Origin: VXNE01 sp965206615
GTDB lineage: Bacteria > Pseudomonadota > Gammaproteobacteria > Pseudomonadales > Azotimanducaceae
Assembly: GCA_965206615.1 (NCBI GenBank)
Contig: CBDBKI010000005.1
Coordinates: 3,286,001-3,350,000, forward strand
DNA: 64,000 nt
Direction of reading: 5' to 3'
Numbering within the stretch: position 1 is the stretch's first letter; the number at the start of each line of letters is the position of its first letter. The position numbers and the translations under genes were made by a program. The notes under the pieces are model-generated. The model saw nothing but the letters and a program-made list of their open reading frames with translations, ran no database searches and was not told the DNA's origin. Positions 8,294 to 17,469 of this stretch are shown here, one piece after another.

Positions 8294-9354
8294 CCGAACT
8301 GGCTGACGACTACCCCCGGCTCCTCGCGCGAGGCGTGCCGCTCGTCGACCTGCGCTCCCCGGGAGAGTTCGCCCGCGGCGCGTTCCCCGGCGCCGTCAAC
8401 CTCCCTCTCCTGACGGACGACGAGCGACGGCAGGTCGGGATTCGCTACAAGCAGGCCGGCAGCGATGCCGCCATCGATCTCGGCAACCGGCTGGTCTCCG
8501 GGGACCTGAAGGAGTCCCGCGTGCAGGGCTGGCGGGACTTCGTGGGCGAACACCCCGACGCCGTGCTCTACTGCTGGCGCGGCGGCCTGCGCTCCGAGAT
8601 CGCGCAGGCGTGGCTCGCAGATGTCGGCCTGACGGTGCCGCGTGTCGCAGGCGGCTACAAGGCACTGCGCAGCTTCTGCATGCAGACGCTGACCCGGGAA
8701 TACGCATGGGTGGTACTCGCCGGGCGGCCTGGCTCCGACAAGACCGGTATCCTCGCCGACCTCACCCGCCACGTGGATCTCGAGGGCCTTGCCAATCATC
8801 GCGGATCCGCATTCGGCCAGCGAGCAACCCCGCAACCCCCTCCCATCGCCTTCGAGAACGCCCTCGCCGTGCGGCTCCTGCAGCTCACCGCCGAGGCGCC
8901 CGTGGCGCCGGACACCGCTGCCGAGGCGGCCCGACGCACCATCGCCATCGAGGACGAGAGCCGCACGATCGGCCGGCTCGCGGTGCCCGCCGCCATTTTC
9001 GAAGGCATGCAGCGCGCACCCGTTGTCGTGGTCGAAGCGGAACGCGAGGCGCGCCTGGCGCGGATCCACGCGCAATACGTCGGTACCGAGCCCGGGGCCA
9101 GGAGCAGGCTCGAGCAGGGACTCGACAACATCCAACGTCGTCTCGGCGACGAGCGCCACCGCAAGGTGCGGGCCAGGATGCAGGAAGCCTTCGAGACAGG
9201 CAGCGCGGAGGCACACCAGGCATGGATCGGTCTTCTGCTCGACTGGTACTACGATCCCATGTACGACCACCAGTTGGCGCAAAAGCAGGATCGCATCGTG
9301 TTCCGCGGCGACCGGAACGCCGTTACGGATTACCTGCGCCGCGCGACAGCATGA
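8290..9354 (+). CDS. selU: tRNA 2-selenouridine synthase
   Basis: A 354-residue SelU/MnmH, which replaces sulfur by selenium (via a geranylated intermediate) at wobble 2-thiouridine of tRNA(Lys/Glu/Gln), using selenophosphate. The N-terminal rhodanese domain begins LVDLRSPGEFARGAFPGAVN and carries the active-site Cys95 in YCWRGGLRSE. The C-terminal P-loop domain includes ANHRGSAFGQ and the family's IAFENALAVRLL. The P-loop reads GRPGSDKT (145-152), with Asp where GxxGxGK[T/S] requires Gly, which is unusual. The TTG start overlaps the preceding gene's stop. The last 32 bases overlap the convergent flavoprotein gene. Presence of this enzyme implies SelD in the genome. Confidence 0.93.
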   Translation: MTELADDYPRLLARGVPLVDLRSPGEFARGAFPGAVNLPLLTDDERRQVGIRYKQAGSDAAIDLGNRLVSGDLKESRVQGWRDFVGEHPDAVLYCWRGGLRSEIAQAWLADVGLTVPRVAGGYKALRSFCMQTLTREYAWVVLAGRPGSDKTGILADLTRHVDLEGLANHRGSAFGQRATPQPPPIAFENALAVRLLQLTAEAPVAPDTAAEAARRTIAIEDESRTIGRLAVPAAIFEGMQRAPVVVVEAEREARLARIHAQYVGTEPGARSRLEQGLDNIQRRLGDERHRKVRARMQEAFETGSAEAHQAWIGLLLDWYYDPMYDHQLAQKQDRIVFRGDRNAVTDYLRRATA

Positions 9355-9907
9355 AGTCTCCGCCGTGCGCCGTCAGGCGCTCCGGCGCCAGGCGCAGCAC
9401 GACACGGCCTTCCCCATCGGCCAGCAGGGGCCCGCCGGCGGAGCCGAGGTATTTCCGCCGAATGCGTGCGCCCCATTCCGCGACCTCGGTGTCGATCACC
9501 TCGAATCGCCCCACGCCCTTGACCTGACGGTTGGACATGCGCCGTGGCGTGATCTCCTGCACCTCTACGCAGAACGACCCGCGCGGGTCCTTGCGAATCG
9601 CGCGCACGTGGAACTTGTCGACTCCGCTCGTGGTGTAGAAGGCGTCCTCCCACCAGACGAACCAGCACGGCACCATGCGCGGAAAACCCCGGCCATCGAC
9701 GAACGCGATGACGGCCGAAGTAGCCCGGTCGAGCAGGGCCTTCACCTCAGCGTCCGGAAGTTGCAGGGCGCGACTGGGGCGAACCTCGGAGGCGGCCGGC
9801 CCGGACTCCCCGGGGCGCGGTCTTCCGGCTCCCGTTTCCGACGTGCCGGCGGAAGATTCCGGCGCCGCCTCAGGGCCTTCGCCGCTTTCTCGATTCGTAG
9901 TGTTCAA
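9323..9907 (-). CDS. Pyridoxamine 5'-phosphate oxidase-like split-barrel protein
   Basis: A 194-residue protein. Residues 50-190 form a split-barrel flavin-binding fold: LLDRATSAVIAFVDGRGFPRMVPCWFVWWEDAFYTTSG, then VRAIRKDPRGSFCVEV, then VKGVGRFEVID. This matches the PPOX-like FMN/F420-type family; the substrate is unknown. The first 45 residues are low-complexity Gly/Ser/Pro/Glu-rich. The only start giving the full domain is a TTG at 9907 inside the end of the upstream enoyl-CoA hydratase gene, read in another frame, so the start is uncertain. The 3' end overlaps the convergent selU gene by 32 bases. Confidence 0.75.
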   Translation of the reverse strand: MNTTNRESGEGPEAAPESSAGTSETGAGRPRPGESGPAASEVRPSRALQLPDAEVKALLDRATSAVIAFVDGRGFPRMVPCWFVWWEDAFYTTSGVDKFHVRAIRKDPRGSFCVEVQEITPRRMSNRQVKGVGRFEVIDTEVAEWGARIRRKYLGSAGGPLLADGEGRVVLRLAPERLTAHGGDFMLSRGAGNP

Positions 9908-10691
9908 GTGCTCTCTGCACCATGGGCCGGCGGCGCCCCTGCGGCACCTTCAGCGCGTAGTCCGGGTCCCGCTCGGCGTGCGCCGACAGCATGTGCATCG
10001 CATGCGCGCTCGTGATATGCGCATGGAAGCCTTGGCCATCCTGCATCTGGTTGACCGCGAGCTTGATCATGCGCAGTTGAAAGGGGTCGTTGCGCGCGAT
10101 CCGCTCGGCGTACTCCAGCACCTCGGCCTCCAGTCGGTCCGTGGGTACGACGCGGTTGACGAGACCGAGTGCGCACGCTTCCTCGGCGTCGATGAAACGG
10201 GACTCGAACAGGAATTCCTTCGCCTTGCGCGGGTGCACGTCCCAGGGAACGGTGAAGAACTGGAAGTTCGAGGCCAGGAACATGGCGGATTCACCGGCGA
10301 AGACGATATCCATCGCGGACGCCACGATCCAACCGCCGAATATGCAGTACCCCTGTACGCCGGCGATCGTGGGTTTCGGAACATTGCGCCAGCGCATGGA
10401 CTTCTCGACGAACTGCTCGCGCGAGTGATCGAAGTGCCCCCGGAGCCCCTCCTGTAGCGGGCGTTCCTCCCGGTCCGCGAGTTCGTCGGGCGTGCCGAGG
10501 TCGTGCCCACCCGAGAAGTGCTCGCCAGCGCCGAACAGCGCGATGACGTGGACATCGCGGTCCGCTCCCGCAGCGGCGAAGGCGGCGTCGAGTTCCTCGA
10601 GCAGCCGCCGGCTCTGGGCGTTGCGATAGCGTTGCCGGTTGGTCGTGATGCGCGCCACTTGGTTGACGACTTCGTAGAGGACATCGCTCAT
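9870..10691 (-). CDS. Enoyl-CoA hydratase/isomerase family protein
   Basis: A 273-residue crotonase-fold protein. VIALFGAGEHFSGGHDLG (about residues 48-65) gives the first oxyanion-hole strand, and KPTIAGVQGYCIFGGWIVASAMDI (about 105-128) the second. The usual Glu positions are not obvious (FGGW, then NFQFFTVPW), so this may be a non-hydratase crotonase. The long C-terminal tail (MVQRALEHYESRKRRRP) is basic. The ATG at 10691 matches the family start (MSDVLYEVVNQVARITTNR). It overlaps the following flavoprotein gene by 38 bases and follows the CoA-transferase gene by 58 bases, suggesting one acyl-CoA operon. Confidence 0.85.
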   Translation of the reverse strand: MSDVLYEVVNQVARITTNRQRYRNAQSRRLLEELDAAFAAAGADRDVHVIALFGAGEHFSGGHDLGTPDELADREERPLQEGLRGHFDHSREQFVEKSMRWRNVPKPTIAGVQGYCIFGGWIVASAMDIVFAGESAMFLASNFQFFTVPWDVHPRKAKEFLFESRFIDAEEACALGLVNRVVPTDRLEAEVLEYAERIARNDPFQLRMIKLAVNQMQDGQGFHAHITSAHAMHMLSAHAERDPDYALKVPQGRRRPMVQRALEHYESRKRRRP

Positions 10692-10749
10692 GGACCGCAG
10701 TTTGTCGGACTTGCGGCCCGGACGGCAAGTAGCAATGGCACCGCTCTGA

Positions 10750-13113
10750 TCAATCAGCGCTTCCCTGGCGAAACTCCCCCTCCCCGGTGATACCGCGCTC
10801 CACCAGGGCCTCATACTCGGCGCGCGTCATGCCGAGGAACCGTTCGAACACCTCGAAGGAGTGCTGCCCGAGCATCGGCGCCGGGCGCGTGACGCCTCCG
10901 GGTGTGCGAGAGAGAACGGCCGGCAATCCGCTTTGCCACAGCGGCCCCGTCTCCGGATGCTCGACCTCGACCATGTGGCCGCGCTCGCGCAACACCGGAT
11001 CGTCCACCAGTTCCGCGGCATCACGCACCGCCGCCCCCGGTACGCCGGCCGCACACAGCGCGCGTTCCAGTTCCGTCTTGTCGCGATGCGCAGCGGCCGC
11101 GGCGATGGCGGTATCGACCGCTGCCTCGTCCGCCTTGCGCGCCGGGCCGTCCGGCCAGGGGTCGTCGAACAAGCCGAGCACCTCTCGGCACGCCTGCCAC
11201 TGTGCGTCGGTCTCGACCGAGATGGCGATCCACTGATCGTCTCCCGCCGCGCGGTAGATGCCGTGGGGCGCGTGCAGGGGGTGCCTGTTCCCCGCCGGCC
11301 CAGGTATCTCGCCCGTCGCCTCGAACTCGAGCCACGCGTCGCCGACGAAGGTGAAGTTCGCTTCCTGCATGGAGAGGTCGATGTATTGCCCCTCCCCGGT
11401 GCGGTCGCGGTGCAGGAGTGCCGTCGCCAGCGCGCCGAAACCGTACATGCCGGCCACGGGGTCCGGGTACATCTGCCCCGAGTTCTGCGGAGCCTCGCCC
11501 TCGTAGCCGAGCAGTGCGGACATCCCCGACGACGGTTCGATCGTGCCGCCGATGCCGGGGACGTTCGCCCACGGCCCGGTCGCGCCGTACGCCGACAGGC
11601 TCGCCATGACAAGATCGGGCCGGATGTCGGTCAGAGCCCGGTAATCGATCCCCAGGTTCGCCATGACGCGGGGCGAGAAGTTCTCCGCCACGAAGTCCAC
11701 GTGCTCGACCAACCCCTTGAACACCGCAACCCCTGCCGGTTCGGAGAGGTCGAGGGTGATGCCAAGCTTGTTGAGGTTGACGGAGTTGTACATCGGACTG
11801 CAGTTCCACGCTCGCCGCGCCGTCGGCCGGTCCCGCAAGCCCTTCGGGACGGGATTGCGGAAGCTGCCGCGCCAGCCGTCGATGCGGCCGCGGCTCTCGA
11901 GCTGGATCACTTCGGCCCCGAGTAGCGCCAGCAGTTCCGTGGCGAAGGTACCCGCCCATGCCTGCGTGAGCACGAGCCCGCGGAAGCCGCTCAAGGGACC
12001 CTTTCCCGAGGCCGCAACAGACCCTGCCCCGGCCCGCACGGTCTTGACCGAGACCGCTTCACGCATCTGGAACCGCGGCGCGTCCGCGGCAACGGCGCCC
12101 ATCTCCCGTGAGAGCGCCCACCGGCTGCGTCCCATGCGCGCCGGCGGGCCGGGAAACCGCGCTCCCTCGGGGGAGCGCGTGAGGAAGCTGCGCCCTTCGA
12201 ACTGCGGGTTGCGGGCCATCTCGTCCATGCGAAAGACCGGCCCCGCGATCACGCGCTGCCGCGCCAGGGCGTCAAACAGGTCGGTGCGGGTCCAGCGCGC
12301 CATCTCCGCATGCACGCGGTCGACGAAACGGTCGCGGAACCTGTGCCGCAAGCCGGGTTGTTGCAGCTCCTCGTCATCTGCGAGGTCAGGCAGGCCGAGC
12401 ACGTCCATCGCCTTCTTCCAGAAGTGCGGACGCGAAATTGGAAGCGCGAAGTAACCGTCGCGAACCGGCACCGGACCGTCGTCCATGCACACGTCCGTGC
12501 GGCGGGACCACACGAAGCCTGCGGTCTGCACCCGCAGGGGCGCGGGAGCGAACGTGGCTACCAGCGTGTCACACTCCGAGATGTCGATCAGCTGCCCGAG
12601 CCCGTCCCTGGCGCAACGCTCGACCAGTGCACAGACGACGACGCCCCACGCCATCGTTCCACTCTGGTACGCCGCCTGGTAGCCGCTACCCTTCAGCGGA
12701 GCCCCGGACGTGAGGCCGTTGACGGACGCCCACCCCGACCGTGCCGCCGCCGTGAGCTCATTGCCCGGCAGGTCCCGGCGAGCGCCCGTCAGGCCGTGGG
12801 GGGTGATCGCGCAGACGATGGCGCGCGGGTGAAGCCCCTCGAGACGCGCTGCATCGAGATCGCTCGTGACGATCACGTCCGCGGCATCGAGCAGCTCGGG
12901 GCGCTCCGGCACGGACTCCTTGTTGGCCAGGAAATACCGGGCGGCCACCGAGCGTCCCGCCGCGTCGAAGGGCGGATGACGCCGCAGTTCGTGGCCGCCG
13001 GGCGGCTCCACGGCGAGCACGTCGGCGCCGAAGTCCGCGAGCAGCCGCGAGCACCAGGCCGTGGAGGCGCGCGTGCCGACATCGACGACACGGATTCCGG
13101 AGAGCGTGAACAT
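10750..13113 (-). CDS. Tandem class III CoA-transferase (two CaiB/BaiF domains fused)
   Basis: A 787-residue protein made of two complete CaiB/BaiF domains, where most family members have one of about 400 residues. Domain 1 (1-370) opens LSGIRVVDVGTRASTAW with FGADVLAVEPPGG, and carries GLGQLIDISECD, the Asp matching the catalytic Asp of formyl-CoA transferase. Domain 2 (about 385-787) opens FRGLVLTQAWAGTFATELLALLGAEVIQLES and carries GEGQYIDLSMQE, with Glu at that position. Members move CoA between carboxylic acids in the cytoplasm through acyl-enzyme anhydrides. The ATG at 13113 begins the domain. Together with the enoyl-CoA hydratases nearby it suggests catabolism of an activated acid of unknown identity. 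Confidence 0.88.
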   Translation of the reverse strand: MFTLSGIRVVDVGTRASTAWCSRLLADFGADVLAVEPPGGHELRRHPPFDAAGRSVAARYFLANKESVPERPELLDAADVIVTSDLDAARLEGLHPRAIVCAITPHGLTGARRDLPGNELTAAARSGWASVNGLTSGAPLKGSGYQAAYQSGTMAWGVVVCALVERCARDGLGQLIDISECDTLVATFAPAPLRVQTAGFVWSRRTDVCMDDGPVPVRDGYFALPISRPHFWKKAMDVLGLPDLADDEELQQPGLRHRFRDRFVDRVHAEMARWTRTDLFDALARQRVIAGPVFRMDEMARNPQFEGRSFLTRSPEGARFPGPPARMGRSRWALSREMGAVAADAPRFQMREAVSVKTVRAGAGSVAASGKGPLSGFRGLVLTQAWAGTFATELLALLGAEVIQLESRGRIDGWRGSFRNPVPKGLRDRPTARRAWNCSPMYNSVNLNKLGITLDLSEPAGVAVFKGLVEHVDFVAENFSPRVMANLGIDYRALTDIRPDLVMASLSAYGATGPWANVPGIGGTIEPSSGMSALLGYEGEAPQNSGQMYPDPVAGMYGFGALATALLHRDRTGEGQYIDLSMQEANFTFVGDAWLEFEATGEIPGPAGNRHPLHAPHGIYRAAGDDQWIAISVETDAQWQACREVLGLFDDPWPDGPARKADEAAVDTAIAAAAAHRDKTELERALCAAGVPGAAVRDAAELVDDPVLRERGHMVEVEHPETGPLWQSGLPAVLSRTPGGVTRPAPMLGQHSFEVFERFLGMTRAEYEALVERGITGEGEFRQGSAD

Positions 13114-13264
13114 CGGCACGATGATAGCGTGCGCGTCTGCTGCAAGGCGGGGCGGTGATGCCGTACTTCGGCGAGGTGCAGGGCTCGGGGTCGCCGGTCC
13201 CCTGACCGGGCCCGCGCCGCCAGGACGCCCGGCGGGAAGGCGTCCGAGTTTCGCGCCGTTCCCT

Positions 13265-15493
13265 TCAGACGCCGAGCGCCAGCGCCACCAGTTCAGCCAC
13301 CGCGTCACCCTCCCCCACGGCGACCACGATGTACTGCCGTCCGTCCAGCACATAGGTCATCGGAGCGCCGGTACCCCTGCCGCCGAGCGGCACCGCCCCG
13401 AGCAGGTCGCCGTTCGCCTTGTCGAAGACCGCAAGCGACGAGGCCGAGCGGTTGCTCGCGAAGAGCAGGGTCTCCGTCACGAGCGATGCCCCCATGCCGA
13501 ACTGGCCGGCGACCGACATGCTCGGCGCCTGCCACGCGATGGTGCCCGTGTGCAGATCGTAGGCCGTGATGGACGACCCCGTACAACGTGGGCAGGTCTC
13601 ACTGCCGGTGCGGTACAGCAACGTGCGCTCGTTGGCCCCGTAACCGAACGCGCGCTCGCCCCAGTAGAAGTTCGGGCGTCCCCCGTCGCGCATGCGCACG
13701 CCTACCGTCAACGGCCCGAGGGACGAAACGTAGAGCATCCCCGTGCGGGGATCGAACGACGCGCCGCCCCAGTTCGCGCCGCCCCCTTCGCCGGGAGAGA
13801 TCAACCGTCCGCGCACGGTCGGCGGCGAAAAAAGCGGTCCGAGATCGTACCCTTCAAGCAGCGATGGATCCACCACGTCTTCACGCACCACGCCCTGCCG
13901 CTCGAACGGCGGAGGCCTCGTCGGGATCGGCTGCGTCGGTGCAGTGATCTCTCCCGGGACGGTCGACGCGGGTACCGGTACTTCTTCGATGGGCCACACC
14001 GGCTCCCCGGTGAGCCGGTCCAGTACATAGACGAACCCCTGCTTGCTGACCTGCGCCAGCGCGGCGATGGCGCGTCCATCGACCGAGATGTCCACCAGGT
14101 TCGGCGCCGCCGGCAGGTCGTAGTCCCAGATGTCGTGGTGCACCGTCTGGTAGTGCCAGCGACGCTCGCCGGTCGCGCAATCGAGCGCGACGACGCTGTT
14201 GGCGAACAGGTTGTCGCCCGGGTGGCGTCCGCCGTAATAGTTGTTGGTCGGACAGCTGACGGGCAGGTAGACGATGCCACGCTCGGCATCGGCACTCATC
14301 GGCGCCCAGACGTTGCTGTTGCCGTGGTCCCGCCAGGACTCGTCCTCCCAGGTCTCCACGCCGAACTCGCCCGCGCGCGGAACGGTATGGAACGTCCACC
14401 GCAACGCGCCGGTCGCCAGATCGAACCCGCGCACGTCGCCCGGTGGGGCCGGCGGCAGGACCGTGCCGTCATGGACGCTCGAGCCGACCACCAGCACGTC
14501 ATCGCACACGAGCGGCGGCGAGGTGTTGCCGAACTGGATCTGCCGCCCTTCCTCCATGCGCCCCTCGTCCTGGTCGAGGCGCGGGATGTCGTCGAGCAGG
14601 TTGACCTCGCCATTCTGGCCGAACTCCGCGACCGGTACGCCGCTGACCGGATTCAGGGCGATCAGGCGCGCATCGCCCGTGGCGATGTAGACGTAGCGGC
14701 GCCCGCCGTGCTCGGCATAGGCCACGCCCCGGTGCAGGAAGCCGTTGTTCGGGGGCCGGCCGTAGAGATAGGTCTCCGGGTCGTATACCCAGAGCGTCTC
14801 TCCGCTGCCCGCATCGATCGCGGCCACCCGGCTGAACGAGGTGCTGGTATAGAGCACGCCGTCGATCATCAGCGGCGTCGCCTCGAAGCGCGTGCTCTGG
14901 GCCACGGTGACGTCGTTGTCCGGAGACCGCCAGCGCCAGGCCACGTCGAGATCTCCGAAGTTGTCGGGACCGATACCGCCCAGCGGTGCGTACTTGTTCG
15001 CGCTCATGTTGCCCGCGTAGCTCGGCCACATGCCCGAAACCGTGCCATCGGCAAGGAGGGCGCGGCGGGCCACGACCTCGATGATGACGGCATCCCGGCC
15101 GCTTTCGTCCGTACCGTCACTGACGACGAGGCCGACCTCGTAACGGCCCGTCACGTCGGCGCTAAAGGTGGCGGTGACCGTGGCGGCGTCCAGCGTGCTG
15201 ACGCTCCCCGTCGGCCGGCTGTCGAGCGACCAGCGCCAGGTGAGGTCGTCGCCGTCCGGGTCCGAACTCAGGCCGCCGTGGACCGTCACCTCGGCGCCCC
15301 GAACAGCCACCTGGTCGACACCGGCATGGGCGACCGGTGCGTTGTTGCTCGACGCGGGGGCCGCGAGAGTCGGGGCCGGCGCGGACGGCGAACTTCCGCC
15401 GCCTCCACCGCCACCGCAAGCGACCAACAGCACAACCGCCCAGAGGCAGCCGACGCATGCAGAGAGGGCACTGGGGGATGCGGTCATGACCAA
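13265..15493 (-). CDS. PQQ-type quinoprotein dehydrogenase lipoprotein with PKD-like domain
   Basis: A 742-residue envelope protein. The signal ends in VVLLVAC followed by a poly-Gly/Ser/Pro linker, so Cys near residue 26 should be lipidated. Residues 50-145 look like a PKD/Ig-like domain (NAPVAHAGVDQVAVRGAEV, LSSDPDGDDLTWRWSLD). Residues 155-742 form an eight-bladed quinoprotein propeller (WPSYAGNMSANKYAPL, ATPLMIDGVLYTSTSFSRV, AIDAGSGETLWVYDPE, WHYQTVHHDIWDYD, VSKQGFVYVLDRLTG) as in glucose/alcohol dehydrogenases using PQQ. No adjacent Cys pair or fused cytochrome domain is visible. The substrate is unknown. An alternative ATG lies two codons in. Confidence 0.85.
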   Translation of the reverse strand: MVMTASPSALSACVGCLWAVVLLVACGGGGGGGSSPSAPAPTLAAPASSNNAPVAHAGVDQVAVRGAEVTVHGGLSSDPDGDDLTWRWSLDSRPTGSVSTLDAATVTATFSADVTGRYEVGLVVSDGTDESGRDAVIIEVVARRALLADGTVSGMWPSYAGNMSANKYAPLGGIGPDNFGDLDVAWRWRSPDNDVTVAQSTRFEATPLMIDGVLYTSTSFSRVAAIDAGSGETLWVYDPETYLYGRPPNNGFLHRGVAYAEHGGRRYVYIATGDARLIALNPVSGVPVAEFGQNGEVNLLDDIPRLDQDEGRMEEGRQIQFGNTSPPLVCDDVLVVGSSVHDGTVLPPAPPGDVRGFDLATGALRWTFHTVPRAGEFGVETWEDESWRDHGNSNVWAPMSADAERGIVYLPVSCPTNNYYGGRHPGDNLFANSVVALDCATGERRWHYQTVHHDIWDYDLPAAPNLVDISVDGRAIAALAQVSKQGFVYVLDRLTGEPVWPIEEVPVPASTVPGEITAPTQPIPTRPPPFERQGVVREDVVDPSLLEGYDLGPLFSPPTVRGRLISPGEGGGANWGGASFDPRTGMLYVSSLGPLTVGVRMRDGGRPNFYWGERAFGYGANERTLLYRTGSETCPRCTGSSITAYDLHTGTIAWQAPSMSVAGQFGMGASLVTETLLFASNRSASSLAVFDKANGDLLGAVPLGGRGTGAPMTYVLDGRQYIVVAVGEGDAVAELVALALGV

Positions 15494-15562
15494 CCCATTA
15501 CCGAGCCTCCGTTCCGATTATCGGACCGCCCCGACAGCCTGCGCAATGCGGTCGCGCGGCCC

Positions 15563-16440
15563 TCAGACGAACTCTTCGACCACTCCCAATACGGTCTCCA
15601 GCTGGTCGTAGTGCGTCCAGTGCCCCGCGTCCTCGACCTCCACGAGGCGGACATCCCGGAAGTGCCGGAGCGTATCGCCCTGGCCGATGCGATGTGCGTA
15701 ACCCTGTTTCGAGTTGACGATGAGCACCGGACACTCGATACGCTCCCAGAGGCGTCGCGTGTCCGCGCGCGGCACATCGTACGGGTAGCGGGTGCGCGTG
15801 TAATTGTCGAACTTCCAGGTGAACGAACCATCCTCGTTGCGGTCCGCTCCATGCACGGTCAGATGACGCGCCTGGTCCGGACTCAGATGCGGATTGGTCT
15901 CCTGCATGCGACGGTCGGCCGCGTCGAGAGACGGATAGCGGCGCGGTGTGCGACCGGCGAGGGCGTAGTTGGAGTCGATCCCGTCCTCAAGCGTCGATGC
16001 GGCTCTTCGGCGTCGGCTTCGGCTTCGGCTTCGGCTTCGGGATAGAGCCCCACGCCCTCGATGATGACGAGCTTTTCGACCGCGCGGGGAAAGATGCCCG
16101 CGTAGAGAGCGGCGATCGTCCCGCCCATGGAGTGGGACACGAGCGTCACCGGCTCGACTTCCGCCTGCCGGACCAGCTGCGCGATGTCCTGCACGTACTC
16201 CAGCCACGCGTAGCTGCTGCCCCGTGTCCACTGCGAGTCACCGTGCCCGCGCAGGTCCGGCGCCATGACGTGGAAACGCTGGCGCTGGCGCCGCACCACC
16301 CAGTCCCAACTGTGACAGTGGTCGTGGATGCCGTGCAGCAGCAACAGGTGGGGCGCACCGGCGTTGCCCCAGTCCGGATAGTGCAACCGCAGCCGTTGCG
16401 AGAAGTAGCTGTGGGAGGTGGGGTTGCCGTAGTCCTGCAT
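15563..16440 (-). pseudogene. Alpha/beta hydrolase, interrupted by a one-base frameshift
   Basis: The N-terminal half reads LHYPDWGNAGAPHLLLLHGIHDHCHSWDWV, then APDLRGHGDSQW, then LVSHSMGGTIAALYAG (nucleophile Ser), in one frame. The C-terminal half (LAGRTPRRYPSLDAADRRMQ, CPVLIVNSKQGYAHR, VEDAGHWTHYDQLE with the catalytic His) continues in another. The frames meet near 15980-15982, next to a (GAAGCC)n run at about 16009-16041. Inserting one base there restores R-L-R-T-W-I-D, which looks like the natural sequence. Either a real recent pseudogene or an assembly error. The ATG at 16440 (MQDYGNPTSHSYF) is the likely start; longer frames begin at 16476. The GAAGCC run encodes an odd Glu-Ala repeat. 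Confidence 0.75.
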
Positions 16441-16465
16441 GCGATCGGTCGACGAACAGTGTTCC

Positions 16466-16507
16466 GCGACAATCAAGATGAGAACGTAGCGACAATCAAG
16501 ATGAGAA
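16466..16507. repeat. 19-bp direct repeat, period 23
   Basis: The 19-base string GCGACAATCAAGATGAGAA occurs at 16466-16484 and again at 16489-16507, in the short gap between the hydrolase and LysR genes. It may be a slippage duplication in the hydrolase 5' region; no function is evident. Confidence 0.8.
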
Positions 16508-16561
16508 AGCCCATGTCGCGGGGTAGTCAGGGAGCAGGGCTCGGCGGGAGCTCCGTCGCGG

Positions 16562-17449
16562 CTACCGTCCGCCGCCGGCGCGTTGGCCCGGCACGGGGCA
16601 TCCGACGCGCCCGAACGCCTCCGCGAGCACCCTCGCCATCTCCCGGACGCGGGCGGAGGAACGCAGGTCCGGGTGCATCAGCATCCAGATCTCGCGCCCC
16701 CGCAACGGCTCCGCGGATCCGATGCGAACGAGTCCGGGATCCGCATCCCCCACCAGACAGGGCAGCGGACCGACGCCCACACCCGCCCGCAGCGCCGCGG
16801 TCTGTGACGCAAGGTCGCGGGACCGGCCACACACCTCGGCCGTCGGGAAGTCGCGCTGCCGGAGTTCCGTGCGCAACTCACCCGGTCCTTCGAGTTCGAT
16901 CCACCGCCAGGAGCCATCGCCGTCGGCCGCCACACGCTCGGCCGCGCCGTAGGCAGCCATGCACAGGCGACCCACGGCCCGGCCCACCAGGTGTTCAGGA
17001 GGGCGGTCCGTGATGAAGAGCCCACAGTCCGCTTCACGGCGGCCCACGTCGGGCCGCTGGCTGCCGGGAACGAACTCGATCTGCACGTCAGGAAAGTCTG
17101 CCGCGAAGCCGGCGACAGCCGGCATGGCCACGCCCGCCACCGCATCCGGTACCGCGACGCGCAACGGCCCCGCCATGCGTCCGTCGCTACCCGCAACGGC
17201 GCGTTCGATCTCCGCGATGCGCTCCGCCACGCTCTCTACGCGCTGCAGCACCTCCCGCCCGGCCGGGGTGATGAGTAGCCCGCGCGGACCCCGGTTGAAG
17301 AGTTGCACGTCGAGCTGGCGTTCGAAGTGCTCCAGCCGCCGGGTCACCGTAGACGCGTGCACGTCCAGCGCCTCGGCCGCACGCCGTACGGAACCGGCCC
17401 GCGCCAGCACCGCGAACATCCTGAGGTCGTCCCAGTCCAAGTCGTCCAT
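16562..17449 (-). CDS. LysR-family transcriptional regulator
   Basis: A 295-residue LysR protein. The helix-turn-helix is at the N-terminus: DLRMFAVLARAGSVRRAAEALDV, then HASTVTRRLEHFERQL, LFNRGPRGLLITPAGREVL. The substrate-binding region follows (about 90-280). The ATG at 17449 (MDDLDWDD) is preferred over a TTG six codons upstream. The effector is unknown. It is divergent from the two enoyl-CoA hydratase genes at 17780, which are the natural regulatory target, and symmetric repeats lie in between. Confidence 0.88.
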   Translation of the reverse strand: MDDLDWDDLRMFAVLARAGSVRRAAEALDVHASTVTRRLEHFERQLDVQLFNRGPRGLLITPAGREVLQRVESVAERIAEIERAVAGSDGRMAGPLRVAVPDAVAGVAMPAVAGFAADFPDVQIEFVPGSQRPDVGRREADCGLFITDRPPEHLVGRAVGRLCMAAYGAAERVAADGDGSWRWIELEGPGELRTELRQRDFPTAEVCGRSRDLASQTAALRAGVGVGPLPCLVGDADPGLVRIGSAEPLRGREIWMLMHPDLRSSARVREMARVLAEAFGRVGCPVPGQRAGGGR

Positions 17450-17469
17450 GCGCCCGAGAGAGAACAAAT

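Noticed and set aside
15978..15984. Frameshift in the hydrolase considered as programmed frameshifting
   Set aside because: No slippery heptamer or downstream structure is evident; a one-base deletion (or sequencing error) is simpler.
13061..16045. A 994-codon open frame on the plus strand opposite the quinoprotein and CoA-transferase starts
   Set aside because: Its amino-acid text is dominated by Arg, His, Ala and Val, has no domain, and runs exactly antisense to well-supported genes. Long antisense frames are expected at this GC content.
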